Shown piece by piece: positions 35,685 to 44,432 of a stretch of DNA of 64,000 nucleotides (position 1 is its first letter; every line of letters begins with the position of its first letter). A program made the translations under genes and the position numbers. The notes under the pieces were generated by a model. The model saw only the letters and a list, made by a program, of their open reading frames with translations. It was not told the origin of the DNA and did not search any database. The stretch comes from Propionispora sp. 2/2-37. GTDB lineage: Bacteria; Bacillota; Negativicutes; Propionisporales; Propionisporaceae. The stretch lies in contig NZ_CYSP01000004.1 of NCBI RefSeq assembly GCF_001298735.1, positions 1 to 64,000 on the forward strand, written 5' to 3'.

Positions 35685-36743
35685 TTACTCTTCTTTTCCC
35701 TCCGGAAAGACCATAACTTTACCAAAAAAGGTATCCCTCTTATATATTTTTTCAAAGGTCTCAGGAATTTCATCAAGAGTGATGCGATGGGTTACCATAG
35801 GTTTCACGCGAATTTTTCCTTCTTTCATAAAATGGAGAGCGGTTTGCCACTCTTTACCGGGATAAGGGCTGGATATGGCATTCCATGAACCCAGTACGGT
35901 CAGCTCATTACGCACTATTTTTTCAAAATGGTCCCGGGCTACCGGTACATCACCGTAAGGAATCCCCATAAAAACAACAGTTCCTCCTTTTTGGGGCAGT
36001 GAAAAGACCTGGGCACTGGTAAACGGATTGCCGGCAGACTCAACGGCGATAGTGACGCCTTTCCCGTCTGTTAACTCTTTAACTGCCTTAACGGCATCCA
36101 TCTGTTGGGAATTGACGCATAAATCGGCCCCCAGCTCTTTCGCAATAGCCAGTTTCTCATCAAAGATATCAATGGCAATGACCTTGGCGGCACCAAAGAG
36201 GTTGGCGCACTGAACAGCAAACAGCCCGACGGGGCCTACTCCCAACACCGCCACTGTATCCCCGGCCTGTATGTTGGTACGATAAAAGCCATGCAAAGCA
36301 ACACAAGCAGGTTCCACTCCCGCCGCCGTTTCAAAATCCACCCCTTCAGGCAGCTTTAAAACATTTCTGCCCGGTAGTCTGATATACTCGGCAAAAGCCC
36401 CGTCTTCCCTGGCGCCAATAACCTGTAAAGTTTCACACCGGGCATGCTTTCCCTGTAGACAGTACTCACACGTAAAGCAGGGCGCGGTCGGACAGGCGGT
36501 AACTGCATCACCGGGTTGTAAGCCAGTCACACTTTCTCCGGTCTCTACCACCACCCCGGCAAATTCATGCCCGAAGATGGCTCCCGCCGTATGCGGCCCC
36601 AGCTTCCCATACCTGGATATGTCTGAGCCGCAAAAACCTGCGGCTTTGATTTTTATAATCACATCATTTACGGTTTTCAGTTCCGGAATAGGGCATTCTT
36701 CTACCCGGATGTCCCTGATTCCATAAATTTTTGCCCCCTTCAT
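35685..36743 (-). CDS. Galactitol-1-phosphate 5-dehydrogenase-like MDR
   Basis: The 352-residue MDR resembles GatD. It has GFCGSDISR and GHEFAG catalytic zinc ligands, the structural lobe CFTCEYCLQGKHARC, cofactor motif GVGPVGLFA, and the GatD-like LGSWNAISSPYPGKEW. It likely oxidises the polyol phosphate released by the PTS to a ketose phosphate. Its ATG overlaps the stop of the upstream rpe gene. Confidence 0.87.
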   Translation of the reverse strand: MKGAKIYGIRDIRVEECPIPELKTVNDVIIKIKAAGFCGSDISRYGKLGPHTAGAIFGHEFAGVVVETGESVTGLQPGDAVTACPTAPCFTCEYCLQGKHARCETLQVIGAREDGAFAEYIRLPGRNVLKLPEGVDFETAAGVEPACVALHGFYRTNIQAGDTVAVLGVGPVGLFAVQCANLFGAAKVIAIDIFDEKLAIAKELGADLCVNSQQMDAVKAVKELTDGKGVTIAVESAGNPFTSAQVFSLPQKGGTVVFMGIPYGDVPVARDHFEKIVRNELTVLGSWNAISSPYPGKEWQTALHFMKEGKIRVKPMVTHRITLDEIPETFEKIYKRDTFFGKVMVFPEGKEE

Positions 36744-37408
36744 ACAATCACCCTTTCAAGCATAGTCATGAAATTCTGAATATTGCTTTTGGTTTTGTGT
36801 CTTTGGAATGCGGCCGAGCCAATAACAATATTCCGTGCACCGGCGTCAATAACCGAAAGAATGTTATTCTGATTGATCCCTCCGTCTACCTGAATGGCAA
36901 AAGGATAATCCCCGTTTCGTTTTATCTCCTGTAAATCCTGAATTTTCATATTCATCCCGGCAATGGTTTTCTGTCCGCCGTATCCCGGGTTCACAGTCAT
37001 GATCAGCACCTTATCCAAAAGGTCATAAACATAGTCAAGTACGCAAGGCGGAGTTGCCGGATTCAAGGCTACACCGGCTTTTTTCCCATGACTTTTTATC
37101 AGCTGTATCGTACGGTGGAGGTGTGTACAGGCTTCGGCATGTACGGTTATCGAATCGGCTCCGGCACTCACATAATCAGGGATATAACGGTCCGGATTGA
37201 CCACCATCATATGCACGTCAAATTCCAGCTTGCTTAAAGGCCGTAACATTCTTACCTGATCGGGGCCAAAGGCTATGTTGGGGACAAAATTGCCATCCAT
37301 GACATCAACATGTAACGATGTAATACCACTGGCTTCGACTTCCTGCAGTTCCTCCGCCAAATAGCCCATAGGAGCTGCAAACAGCGAGGGGCAAATGGTA
37401 ATTTTCAT
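36740..37408 (-). CDS. rpe: Ribulose-phosphate 3-epimerase
   Basis: The 222-residue protein matches canonical Rpe: ICPSLFAAP, HVDVMDGNFVPNIAFGP, DVHMMV, HAEAC and VMTVNPGYGGQ, then QVDGGINQNN. It converts ribulose-5- to xylulose-5-phosphate, joining the polyol pathway to the pentose-phosphate pool. GGAGG fixes the ATG at 37408. It is one of two paralogues in the operon. Confidence 0.92.
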   Translation of the reverse strand: MKITICPSLFAAPMGYLAEELQEVEASGITSLHVDVMDGNFVPNIAFGPDQVRMLRPLSKLEFDVHMMVVNPDRYIPDYVSAGADSITVHAEACTHLHRTIQLIKSHGKKAGVALNPATPPCVLDYVYDLLDKVLIMTVNPGYGGQKTIAGMNMKIQDLQEIKRNGDYPFAIQVDGGINQNNILSVIDAGARNIVIGSAAFQRHKTKSNIQNFMTMLERVIV

Positions 37409-37436
37409 ACAAAAACCTCCAATTTTTCGAGGCAAA

Positions 37437-38189
37437 TTACGAAGCATACGTACGCCCGCCATCAACAAGAATAATTTGCCCGTTAATATAATCGGCTTTA
37501 TCGGAAGCCAGGAAAGCTGCCAATTCAGCAATATCTTCCGGTTGTCCCACACGGCGTACCGGAATCTTCTGTATCAGATTATCCCGTGCCGCTCCGACAG
37601 GATATAATGCATCCAGCATTTCGGTCTGAATTACCCGGGGTGCTATAGCATTGGTCGTAATGCCCTGCGGACCGTAATCCCTGGCCAGATTACGCACCAT
37701 GGCATTTTGCCCGGCTTTGGTTGCCGCATAATGGGCACCACCGCCGCTGCCGGTTTCAGCAGAACCGGAGGATATGACGATAATTTTGCCTTTTCCCTGG
37801 GACAGCATATGCGGTAATACCGCTCTGATGGTATAGAATGTGCCTGTCAAGTTAATTGTAATTACCCTGCTCCACTCCTCCGGACTAATTTCCATAAAGG
37901 AATGTCGGGCATTCACACTGGCATTGGGCACCAGGACATCAATTTGTCCATAAACGGCTAATGCTTTGTCCACTGCAGTCTGCAAACTATCGGAATTGGT
38001 TATATTCAAAGCCATAAACAGGGCATCACCGTGAGCTTTCTTAATCATGCTTACCGTTTCGTCCCCTGCTTGCTCAGAAATATCGCCGACAATGACGCTG
38101 GCACCCTCCCTGGCCATAGTCAGCGCGATTTGTCTCCCAATCCCTTGCGCCGCTCCGGTAATAAAAACGACTTTATTGTTCAACATCAT
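37437..38189 (-). CDS. Short-chain dehydrogenase/reductase
   Basis: The 250-residue classical SDR has TGAAQGIG, NASVNAR, a catalytic Ser (VISSGSAETG), and Tyr/Lys in YAATKAGQN. The N-A-S variant of the usual N-A-G motif is noted. It likely oxidises a polyol or polyol phosphate. AGGAGG precedes ATGATG. It lies between the SIS isomerase and rpe genes. Confidence 0.9.
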   Translation of the reverse strand: MMLNNKVVFITGAAQGIGRQIALTMAREGASVIVGDISEQAGDETVSMIKKAHGDALFMALNITNSDSLQTAVDKALAVYGQIDVLVPNASVNARHSFMEISPEEWSRVITINLTGTFYTIRAVLPHMLSQGKGKIIVISSGSAETGSGGGAHYAATKAGQNAMVRNLARDYGPQGITTNAIAPRVIQTEMLDALYPVGAARDNLIQKIPVRRVGQPEDIAELAAFLASDKADYINGQIILVDGGRTYAS

Positions 38190-38213
38190 GTATCGACCTC
38201 CTGAGAAATACGC

Positions 38214-38828
38214 TTAGCAGCAGCTATTCTTTAGCTGCGCGCCTCTGGCACCGCCCTGATGTAAAAAACCAAACTCCTGCCGGGTAACTCCCTTCGCTTT
38301 CATCACAGCCATAGCTAACACATCGCCCAATGCCATTGTCAATGTCGTCGAGGTAGTAGCCGATAATCCCAGCGGGCAAATTTCTCTTTCCACCGAAATG
38401 TCAATTATAGTGTCGCTGTTTTGTCCTAAAACCGAATCCGGCTTTGCCGTAAAGGCAATAAGTTTTACACCAATCCTTTTCAGGGCAGACACCATTCCCC
38501 GCTTGATTTCATCGCTATTGCCACTATTGGAAATAAAAATCACTACATCATCTTTTTGCACGGCTCCCAGATCCCCGTGAAAGGATTCCGCCCCATGCAG
38601 AAAAAATGAGGGGATGCCGGCACAGGCCATCGTGGCGGCTATTTTATGTGCTACAATACCGGATTTGCCAACCCCGGTCAAAATCACCTTGCCCTGACAG
38701 TTACATACGATGTCCACAGCCAGCCTAAATTCCTCGCCAATCCTTTCGGCTGCCGCAAGCAGAGCGCAGGCCTCTTGCTGTAATCCTTCTTTGGCAAACA
38801 TAAGCAAATCAAAATCATACTCTTGCAT
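38214..38828 (-). CDS. SIS-domain sugar isomerase (KpsF/GutQ-like, no CBS)
   Basis: The 204-residue protein aligns with the SIS domain of arabinose-5-phosphate isomerases: ILTGVGKSGIVAHKIAATMACAG split across the first helix, FLHGAESFHGDLGAV, and ISNSGNSDEIKR. It lacks the two CBS domains of KpsF/GutQ. It may isomerise ribulose-5- and arabinose-5-phosphate, fitting arabitol-type catabolism. A GTG one codon earlier is possible; I use the ATG at 38828. Confidence 0.85.
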   Translation of the reverse strand: MQEYDFDLLMFAKEGLQQEACALLAAAERIGEEFRLAVDIVCNCQGKVILTGVGKSGIVAHKIAATMACAGIPSFFLHGAESFHGDLGAVQKDDVVIFISNSGNSDEIKRGMVSALKRIGVKLIAFTAKPDSVLGQNSDTIIDISVEREICPLGLSATTSTTLTMALGDVLAMAVMKAKGVTRQEFGFLHQGGARGAQLKNSCC

Positions 38829-38848
38829 CACGCTATCCCTTCTCTACG

Positions 38849-39262
38849 CTAAGATTGTTGTTGCAGCCGGTCATGAATTTTCTTAATATAGCCATGGTCA
38901 ATCCGGAGTTTTTCAGCATATTCATCACCATCAGGCCATACTACCCAATAATCCCGTTTGCCCATAATGCACATATATTTAGGCAGAGAATTGATCATTT
39001 GTTTCCAGTCGGCGATTATCTGTTCTGTTTCCTCATAAGAAATGCCGCCTTCCGGCCGTTTAATATGCTGCAGCCGTTCCGCTATAAACCGTTCCGAGCA
39101 GCGGGGCAGTATTGTTCGATAATTATAGGCGCCCATGGTAACAAAGATCCCGTACACAAACCCAAAAGCATAAATTGCATACTGATAATCTTTTGCAAGA
39201 TCAAATGCCATCTGACCGGGAATCCCCAAAAAGAATCGAATATATCCGTCAATAAAACTCAT
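38849..39262 (-). CDS. Conserved-context protein of unknown function (137 aa)
   Basis: I do not recognise this protein. AAGGAGG precedes the ATG at 39262. It has one likely membrane or interfacial segment (YAIYAFGFVYGIFVTMGAY) and then a charged, helical C-terminal half containing YWVVWPDGDEYAEKL. It sits directly after gatA and before the SIS gene. Its position makes a role in the PTS uptake step or its membrane assembly plausible. Confidence 0.65.
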   Translation of the reverse strand: MSFIDGYIRFFLGIPGQMAFDLAKDYQYAIYAFGFVYGIFVTMGAYNYRTILPRCSERFIAERLQHIKRPEGGISYEETEQIIADWKQMINSLPKYMCIMGKRDYWVVWPDGDEYAEKLRIDHGYIKKIHDRLQQQS

Positions 39263-39313
39263 GTAAATCCTCCTTTTTGCTTTTTCGACCACATCGATGA
39301 CATCATGCTGGAA

Positions 39314-39793
39314 TCAGCTAGTCGATAATTTCCCAAAATAGCATTTAACCAGTCTCACCAACTGCGCCGGGTCAGTGGCCGCCACTAAATCCGTCATTAA
39401 TTTCGCATCCGAAAATAATTCAATCAAATCCTGCAATAACTGAATCTGCATCTCCGGGTCTTGAATGGCCAGCATAAACATAAGTTTGGCATCTACCGTT
39501 TCCCCCGGATAGCCCATCATGCCAAACTTAACCGGATGCTTGAGTACTCCAATGGCAATTCCCGGGCGGATAACATGAATAGCATCCGTATGTGGAATAG
39601 CGACCCCAAAGGTTTCCGTAGGCAGGCCTGTAGGAAAAACTTCTTCTCTGGCCAGTATGGCATCCATATAACTATCTTTAGTAAATCCGTTTTCAAAAAA
39701 GAGCTTAGCCAGTTCACGCATTGCGGCTTCTTTTGTTCCGGCATCAATATTCGCTCCAATAAACCCCGTTTCAATTAAGGCTTCGCTATACAC
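39314..39793 (-). CDS. gatA: PTS galactitol/fructose-type EIIA
   Basis: The 159-residue EIIA type-2 protein has the phospho-histidine motif GVAIPHTDAIHV in the middle and the family's ETFG segment before it. It transfers phosphate from HPr to EIIB. It starts at GTG behind GGGGAGG and is the first gene after a sigma-54 promoter. It therefore leads the 12-kb operon while its EIIB and EIIC partners lie seven to nine genes downstream. Confidence 0.9.
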   Translation of the reverse strand: MYSEALIETGFIGANIDAGTKEAAMRELAKLFFENGFTKDSYMDAILAREEVFPTGLPTETFGVAIPHTDAIHVIRPGIAIGVLKHPVKFGMMGYPGETVDAKLMFMLAIQDPEMQIQLLQDLIELFSDAKLMTDLVAATDPAQLVRLVKCYFGKLSTS

Positions 39794-39904
39794 TTTGCAT
39801 CCTCCCCGCCTGGAATGAAGTATTTCATTTAAATCAGTTATCCGCTAATTTATCGTATTATCTTGTATATACTGATTTTAAGGACTATTCTGATTATTAT
39901 CTTA

Positions 39905-39920
39905 TGCAATTTCAATGCCA
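39905..39920 (-). promoter_or_regulatory. Sigma-54 (-24/-12) promoter of the gat operon
   Basis: Read on the minus strand, TGGCAT-N5-TTGCA has the exact 10-bp gap between the GG (39918-39919) and GC (39906-39907) doublets that sigma-54 requires. It lies about 110 bp before gatA. A LevR-type sigma-54 activator is encoded nearby. Confidence 0.82.
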
Positions 39921-39971
39921 TAGCAATGGCAGACTTTGCAGAACTACAATTTCTAGTGCTTAGACCTTATC

Positions 39972-40021
39972 GGCAGTTTAATCTGCGACAAAAGCCTCCA
40001 CTGCCGGACTCAAAATCTGCC
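39972..40021. promoter_or_regulatory. Candidate activator sites upstream of the gat promoter
   Basis: GGCAG-N6-CTGC (39972-39986) lies about 80-90 bp before the predicted start. Two further CTGCC half-sites (40001-40005, 40017-40021) follow. The same GGCAG-N6-CTGCC pattern occurs upstream of the second sigma-54 promoter (41167-41182). Binding by the LevR-type activator is inference. Confidence 0.4.
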
Positions 40022-40064
40022 ACATATTCTCCCGTACCGCTTGTAGCTTTTCTTCAATACTGGA

Positions 40065-41093
40065 TTAATCAAATACAATACAGTTTTTTATTACCTTACC
40101 ACTTTTATGCGATAATATAGCCTCTTCAATTTCATTGAGCCGATAGCGTTTGTTTACAAAATCCCGGGACGCAATCACTCCATGTTTAATTAAATCAAAT
40201 GCAATCTGTACATGTTTAGGTGTTGTATGAAAAACCCCCTTAATGGTTAACTGGGAATAATGCAGCAGATTGGCATCAATACTGACACTGGTTCCCGCCT
40301 TTGTGCCCCCGAATAAAAGTATCCGTCCCCCCTTTCTGGCCATACGGATGGTTTGTTCCCACAGATCAGTAAGTCCTACCGCTTCAATCGCCACATCAAC
40401 CCCGCGCTTATACTCGGTGACTTTCCTGACTGCCGCTACCGGATCGCTGCCACAACCTTGCGGGTTAATGGTAACAGCTGCGCCAAGTTTTTTGGCTATT
40501 TCCAGCCGTTCATCCGATAAATCGGCGGCAATGACTTTTGCTCCATGAAAATAAGCCAGTCTGATAAACATCAAACCAATTGGGCCAGCGCCGTTTACAA
40601 CGACCGTATCCCCGGCAGCTATGCCGATTTGTTCAACCCCGTATACGGCACAGGAAAAAGGTTCTACCATGGCAGCATCCACAAACTCCATATTTTCAGG
40701 AATATGAAACACATTTTGTTTTACAATGGCTGCCGGGATTTTTCCGTATTCAGCAAAAGCGCCCTGATTGAAGGTAATATTCTCGCACATCGAATGTTGG
40801 CCTTGTTTACAGTAAAAACAGACATTGCAAGGTGCCGAATTATGAGCCACCACTCTGTCGCCCACTTTAAACCCACTTACATTCTCACCAACCTGAGCCA
40901 CAATACCTGCCGCTTCATGCCCAAACCCGTAAGGAGGTCTGAACAGGGGATATCCCCGGACGTACGTTTTAACATCCGTACCGCAAGTTAGCGCTACACG
41001 ATTTTTAATAATCAATTCCCCCGGTCCGGCTACCGGCATTGGCACTTCTTCCACTTTCACTGTTTGCGGTCCGTAATACATGGCTGCTTTCAT
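40065..41093 (-). CDS. Zinc-dependent polyol dehydrogenase (MDR)
   Basis: The 342-residue MDR has catalytic ligands in LTCGTDVKTY and GHEAAG, a structural lobe CNVCFYCKQGQHSMC, and cofactor motif GAGPIGLMF. It has its own sigma-54 promoter and lies upstream of gatA, so it is probably co-regulated but expressed as a separate unit. The substrate is likely a sugar alcohol or its phosphate. Confidence 0.88.
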   Translation of the reverse strand: MKAAMYYGPQTVKVEEVPMPVAGPGELIIKNRVALTCGTDVKTYVRGYPLFRPPYGFGHEAAGIVAQVGENVSGFKVGDRVVAHNSAPCNVCFYCKQGQHSMCENITFNQGAFAEYGKIPAAIVKQNVFHIPENMEFVDAAMVEPFSCAVYGVEQIGIAAGDTVVVNGAGPIGLMFIRLAYFHGAKVIAADLSDERLEIAKKLGAAVTINPQGCGSDPVAAVRKVTEYKRGVDVAIEAVGLTDLWEQTIRMARKGGRILLFGGTKAGTSVSIDANLLHYSQLTIKGVFHTTPKHVQIAFDLIKHGVIASRDFVNKRYRLNEIEEAILSHKSGKVIKNCIVFD

Positions 41094-41143
41094 ACCGTCT
41101 CATCTCCTCTGACACATAGTACTGGTCTTCACCATATTCCCTT

Positions 41144-41159
41144 TGCAATTTTTATGCCA
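41144..41159 (-). promoter_or_regulatory. Sigma-54 promoter of the dehydrogenase gene
   Basis: On the minus strand TGGCAT-N5-TTGCA again has GG (41157-41158) and GC (41145-41146) separated by 10 bp. It lies about 50 bp before the dehydrogenase start and matches the promoter upstream of gatA in its core. Confidence 0.82.
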
Positions 41160-41185
41160 ACGCTCTGGCAGAGTTTACTGCCGTC

Positions 41186-41241
41186 AGCCACTTACACAAC
41201 ATGCTGCAGCTTACTCGCTGCAGCATGTTGTGTAAGTGGCT
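41186..41241. repeat. 25-bp perfect inverted repeat between activator and dehydrogenase
   Basis: Arms 41186-41210 and 41217-41241 are perfect reverse complements around a 6-nt loop. It lies 6 bp past the stop of the activator gene and about 55-110 bp upstream of the sigma-54 start site. It has no T run on either strand. It may end the activator mRNA, or act as an upstream activator site. Confidence 0.75.
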
Positions 41242-41247
41242 ATAAAA

Positions 41248-44226
41248 TTAAACCGTACCGGAAAACAAGCTATTTTCCAACAAAACAGATTTTACCTGTT
41301 CTGCGGTTTCCATAGCTGCCAGCTTCCTTAAAAACCTTTCATCTTCCAAGACATTAATTAAATAGACCACTTCCTGTTCAACATCCTCTTTTAACGCCAG
41401 CATGGCAACAACTTTCGCCATATTGCCCTCGTACCAGGGAACCGGCTCCGCCAATATCGCAATCGCTACGGCCGGTTTTATGACATTTTCCAGACCGCCA
41501 TGCGGAATGGCCGCCCCACTCTCCAAAAACGTATTTCCCATGACTTCCCGTTTATAAACGTCCAGCAAAAAATCGTTATTTACATATTGGTAATCTACTA
41601 AAACCTTGACCAGAGTATCCAATATCTCCTGCTTGGTTTTACAATCGGGACGGATAAGAATTAATTCATTTTTTACAAGTTCCAGCAGCCGTAAGCTTTT
41701 CGGCGGGATTGCTTCTTCCGGATTCGACTGCAGTGTCAGAATATCCCTGATCCGGGCTGCTGCAGTGCCGTTGAGCATCTCCTCCACGGTAATAAACGGT
41801 ATATTGGTATTTTGCGGGCGAATACTGCCAATGATGGCCGCAATATGATGCATAGCCTGAATTTTTTCTATACTTTTGTAAATATCTTCTTTGCCGGTTA
41901 TACCCAAAGCGATAATTTCAGCCTGATCGCATATTTCCGGAACCATTTTTTCAATAAGCCGTTTAAATTTTTGTGCGGTCCCCTCACCGGTAATACAAAT
42001 AGTAATGATGACTTGCTTCTGCTTTTTTTCCGGGCTTTCCACCGGAGTAATCAACCTCCCCAGCCCCACTTTATCGGCATCCAGTGTTTCTACAATCTCA
42101 TTCAGTTTGGCATCGGGCAGCATAGCCCTGCGCACCGCTTCCAGCACCATAACGGTATCGACCCGCGTAACCGTATAAGTGGGGATATTGGTTTTTTGGG
42201 TAATCAGTTCACCAAAGGTAATCAGCGACCCCATGTCGGCTAGTAATAATACCCCCTTGCCTTCATTAATATTCTTGACCATTTCCACGGCTCGCGCCAG
42301 TGCAACTTCCGGCCGTTCATCCAAAGACATCTCCAAAGCTTTGGCATGGTTCACCCCTAACAGACAATTTACTACCTCAACCATACCGGCGGCTACTTTG
42401 CCATGGGACATGACTAAAACGCCTACCCTGCCTTGCCGGGCATCTTCCTGATGGATAATTGCCCGTAAATACATGGCAATAAAACCGATCTCATCCTCCG
42501 GCAGTATATATTCCATCTGCTCTTGCACAGCCTCAATCATTTTCCTGGCTACGGCATATTCCAGGCTATACTCGTTTTTGACTTTTTCAAGCTGCGGATT
42601 GATAACCGGTTTCCCCTTCTGCATTCTTTCCAGTGTAGCACCAATATGGATAGCCAGATAATACAGCAGTTGCCTATCTACTTTTCCCAGTTCTTTTTCT
42701 GCCACTTCAATCATCCGCTCCGCCAAATCAACCATGGCTTGCCCTACAATATCCACCAGATTTTGAGCCGCAACAGCATGATCATAATGACTAAACTTTT
42801 GCGCAAATTGACGGAACTGCGCTTCCAGTTCACCATCAATCAAGCGGTTGATTTCCTCCTGTTCCACTCCCCTTGACTGTAAATCCTGATAACTTCTTTC
42901 GATAAAATCATAAATCTCTCTGGGCAAAACATACAAATCTTCCATTTGTGGCAAAAACTCACCCTTTTCACCCGGCTTTACGACAAGATCACCCAGCAAT
43001 AGTTTTTCCACTTCCTGATTACGGCTGTGAATGTGTGTTAATCCTCTCCGGGCATGTATCGGTAAATCCAGAAGATCAATCTCAACAATTTTATGCCGTT
43101 CACTTAAATAGGTTAAGAAAGCCCTGGCACAGGCAACCTGAATGTCGCTGCGCAACTGCCCGACATTGCCTTGGCAGTCGTACAGCAGCATAGTACGCAA
43201 AACAGGTTGCGAGACTTTAATTCCTACACCGATACGGTCGGCTTCCTTACTTAAAAATTCCCGCACCATTTCATAACGCTCACCGATGGTTCTTTCTGCC
43301 AGTGGCGGCAACTCAATAACCATCGGTATACGGCGGCGAAAAGTAAACAGCAGTGAAGACTCCACTTCTTCACTGGTGGCGGCAATAACCAGCACCTGTA
43401 TTTCGCGGGCCTCGCCGGTTTCCCCCATCCGCCGGAACTTACCTTTATCGATTAAATGGAATAATATTTCCTGTCCTTCCGGTGGAAGCCGATGAATTTC
43501 ATCTAAAAACAGCACGCCGCCATTGGCCTGTTCCACCAACCCCTCTTTCGCCGCATCCGCCCCGGTAAAAGCGCCTTTGACGTACCCGAACAACTGTGAC
43601 AGCAGCATTTGTGGATTTTCCGCATAATCAGCACAATTAAAAGCAACAAATTTAGCTTTAGAGGAAATCCTGTCACACTCTACCGCATAACGGTACATGG
43701 CTTCCGCGAGATAGCTTTTTCCCGATCCGGTCGGTCCCAATATCAGCGTATGCAGCCCGAGGGGCGGATACAATACGGCAGCCTTCGCTTGTTGAATTTG
43801 CGGTTTTAAAGTTCCTGCCGCACCAATAATCTGACGGAAAGTTGCTGTTTTTTTATGAATGGCAGATTTCATTTGTTCATCTTCATCACCAGGATCGCAG
43901 ATGGTCTGCTTTTTGCTCATCCTATTGGCAGGCAATAAAAACTCCTTGCGTATTTGAGCGACCGTAAAGCGTGAAATGGTAAAACCTTGTTTATTGATTT
44001 CTGCAGTAAGTTCACGGTCCGACAGCTCAGGATGATTTGCCAGGATTTGTGCAAAAGTCTCCAGCAAATACGGTTCCCGTCGTTTCCGTGAGTCAGGTAT
44101 TTCCAGTTCATTCCGCAGTGAAGTGACTTCATCGCGCCGGACTTTTAAAAGATTCGCTAATTGATCATCTGTATACGGGTTTTTCTTGTCTTCAGCATTA
44201 ATCATAGCAAGCATATCCTTTTTCAA
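41248..44226 (-). CDS. LevR-type sigma-54 activator with PTS regulatory domains
   Basis: The 992-residue regulator has an N-terminal helix-turn-helix region, a sigma-54 AAA+ domain (Walker A GPTGSGKS near 165, GAFTGA near 214, [13 protein letters not shown]), a first PRD around 450-560, an EIIA-mannose-like domain ([16 protein letters not shown]), a galactitol EIIB-like stretch ([15 protein letters not shown]), and a C-terminal fructose-type EIIA-like domain with AAIPHGG. Phosphorylation by the PTS should tune it. It sits beside two sigma-54 promoters. The TTG at 44226, behind GGGGGTG, is my start. Confidence 0.92.
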   Translation of the reverse strand: MKKDMLAMINAEDKKNPYTDDQLANLLKVRRDEVTSLRNELEIPDSRKRREPYLLETFAQILANHPELSDRELTAEINKQGFTISRFTVAQIRKEFLLPANRMSKKQTICDPGDEDEQMKSAIHKKTATFRQIIGAAGTLKPQIQQAKAAVLYPPLGLHTLILGPTGSGKSYLAEAMYRYAVECDRISSKAKFVAFNCADYAENPQMLLSQLFGYVKGAFTGADAAKEGLVEQANGGVLFLDEIHRLPPEGQEILFHLIDKGKFRRMGETGEAREIQVLVIAATSEEVESSLLFTFRRRIPMVIELPPLAERTIGERYEMVREFLSKEADRIGVGIKVSQPVLRTMLLYDCQGNVGQLRSDIQVACARAFLTYLSERHKIVEIDLLDLPIHARRGLTHIHSRNQEVEKLLLGDLVVKPGEKGEFLPQMEDLYVLPREIYDFIERSYQDLQSRGVEQEEINRLIDGELEAQFRQFAQKFSHYDHAVAAQNLVDIVGQAMVDLAERMIEVAEKELGKVDRQLLYYLAIHIGATLERMQKGKPVINPQLEKVKNEYSLEYAVARKMIEAVQEQMEYILPEDEIGFIAMYLRAIIHQEDARQGRVGVLVMSHGKVAAGMVEVVNCLLGVNHAKALEMSLDERPEVALARAVEMVKNINEGKGVLLLADMGSLITFGELITQKTNIPTYTVTRVDTVMVLEAVRRAMLPDAKLNEIVETLDADKVGLGRLITPVESPEKKQKQVIITICITGEGTAQKFKRLIEKMVPEICDQAEIIALGITGKEDIYKSIEKIQAMHHIAAIIGSIRPQNTNIPFITVEEMLNGTAAARIRDILTLQSNPEEAIPPKSLRLLELVKNELILIRPDCKTKQEILDTLVKVLVDYQYVNNDFLLDVYKREVMGNTFLESGAAIPHGGLENVIKPAVAIAILAEPVPWYEGNMAKVVAMLALKEDVEQEVVYLINVLEDERFLRKLAAMETAEQVKSVLLENSLFSGTV

Positions 44227-44432
44227 ATCGCTTCACCCCCGGCAATTCTCAATATATTCGGATTTATCTTACAATTACTTTCCTCTATATTAGCATCTAA
44301 AACAGGAAAGACGCAAACTAATTATAAAAAAATAGCACTTAGAAAAAGTGCTATTGGACAGCCAGCATTACATTTTGAACAGGTTTTGCCGATATATGAA
44401 TTGATTGGGCAAACTATACCCGGTAAGCTTTA

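Noticed and set aside
39928..39939. A third sigma-54-like site on the plus strand (TGGCAG...TTGCA) near gatA
   Set aside because: Only 8 bp separate the GG and GC doublets; sigma-54 needs 10, and no plus-strand gene follows.
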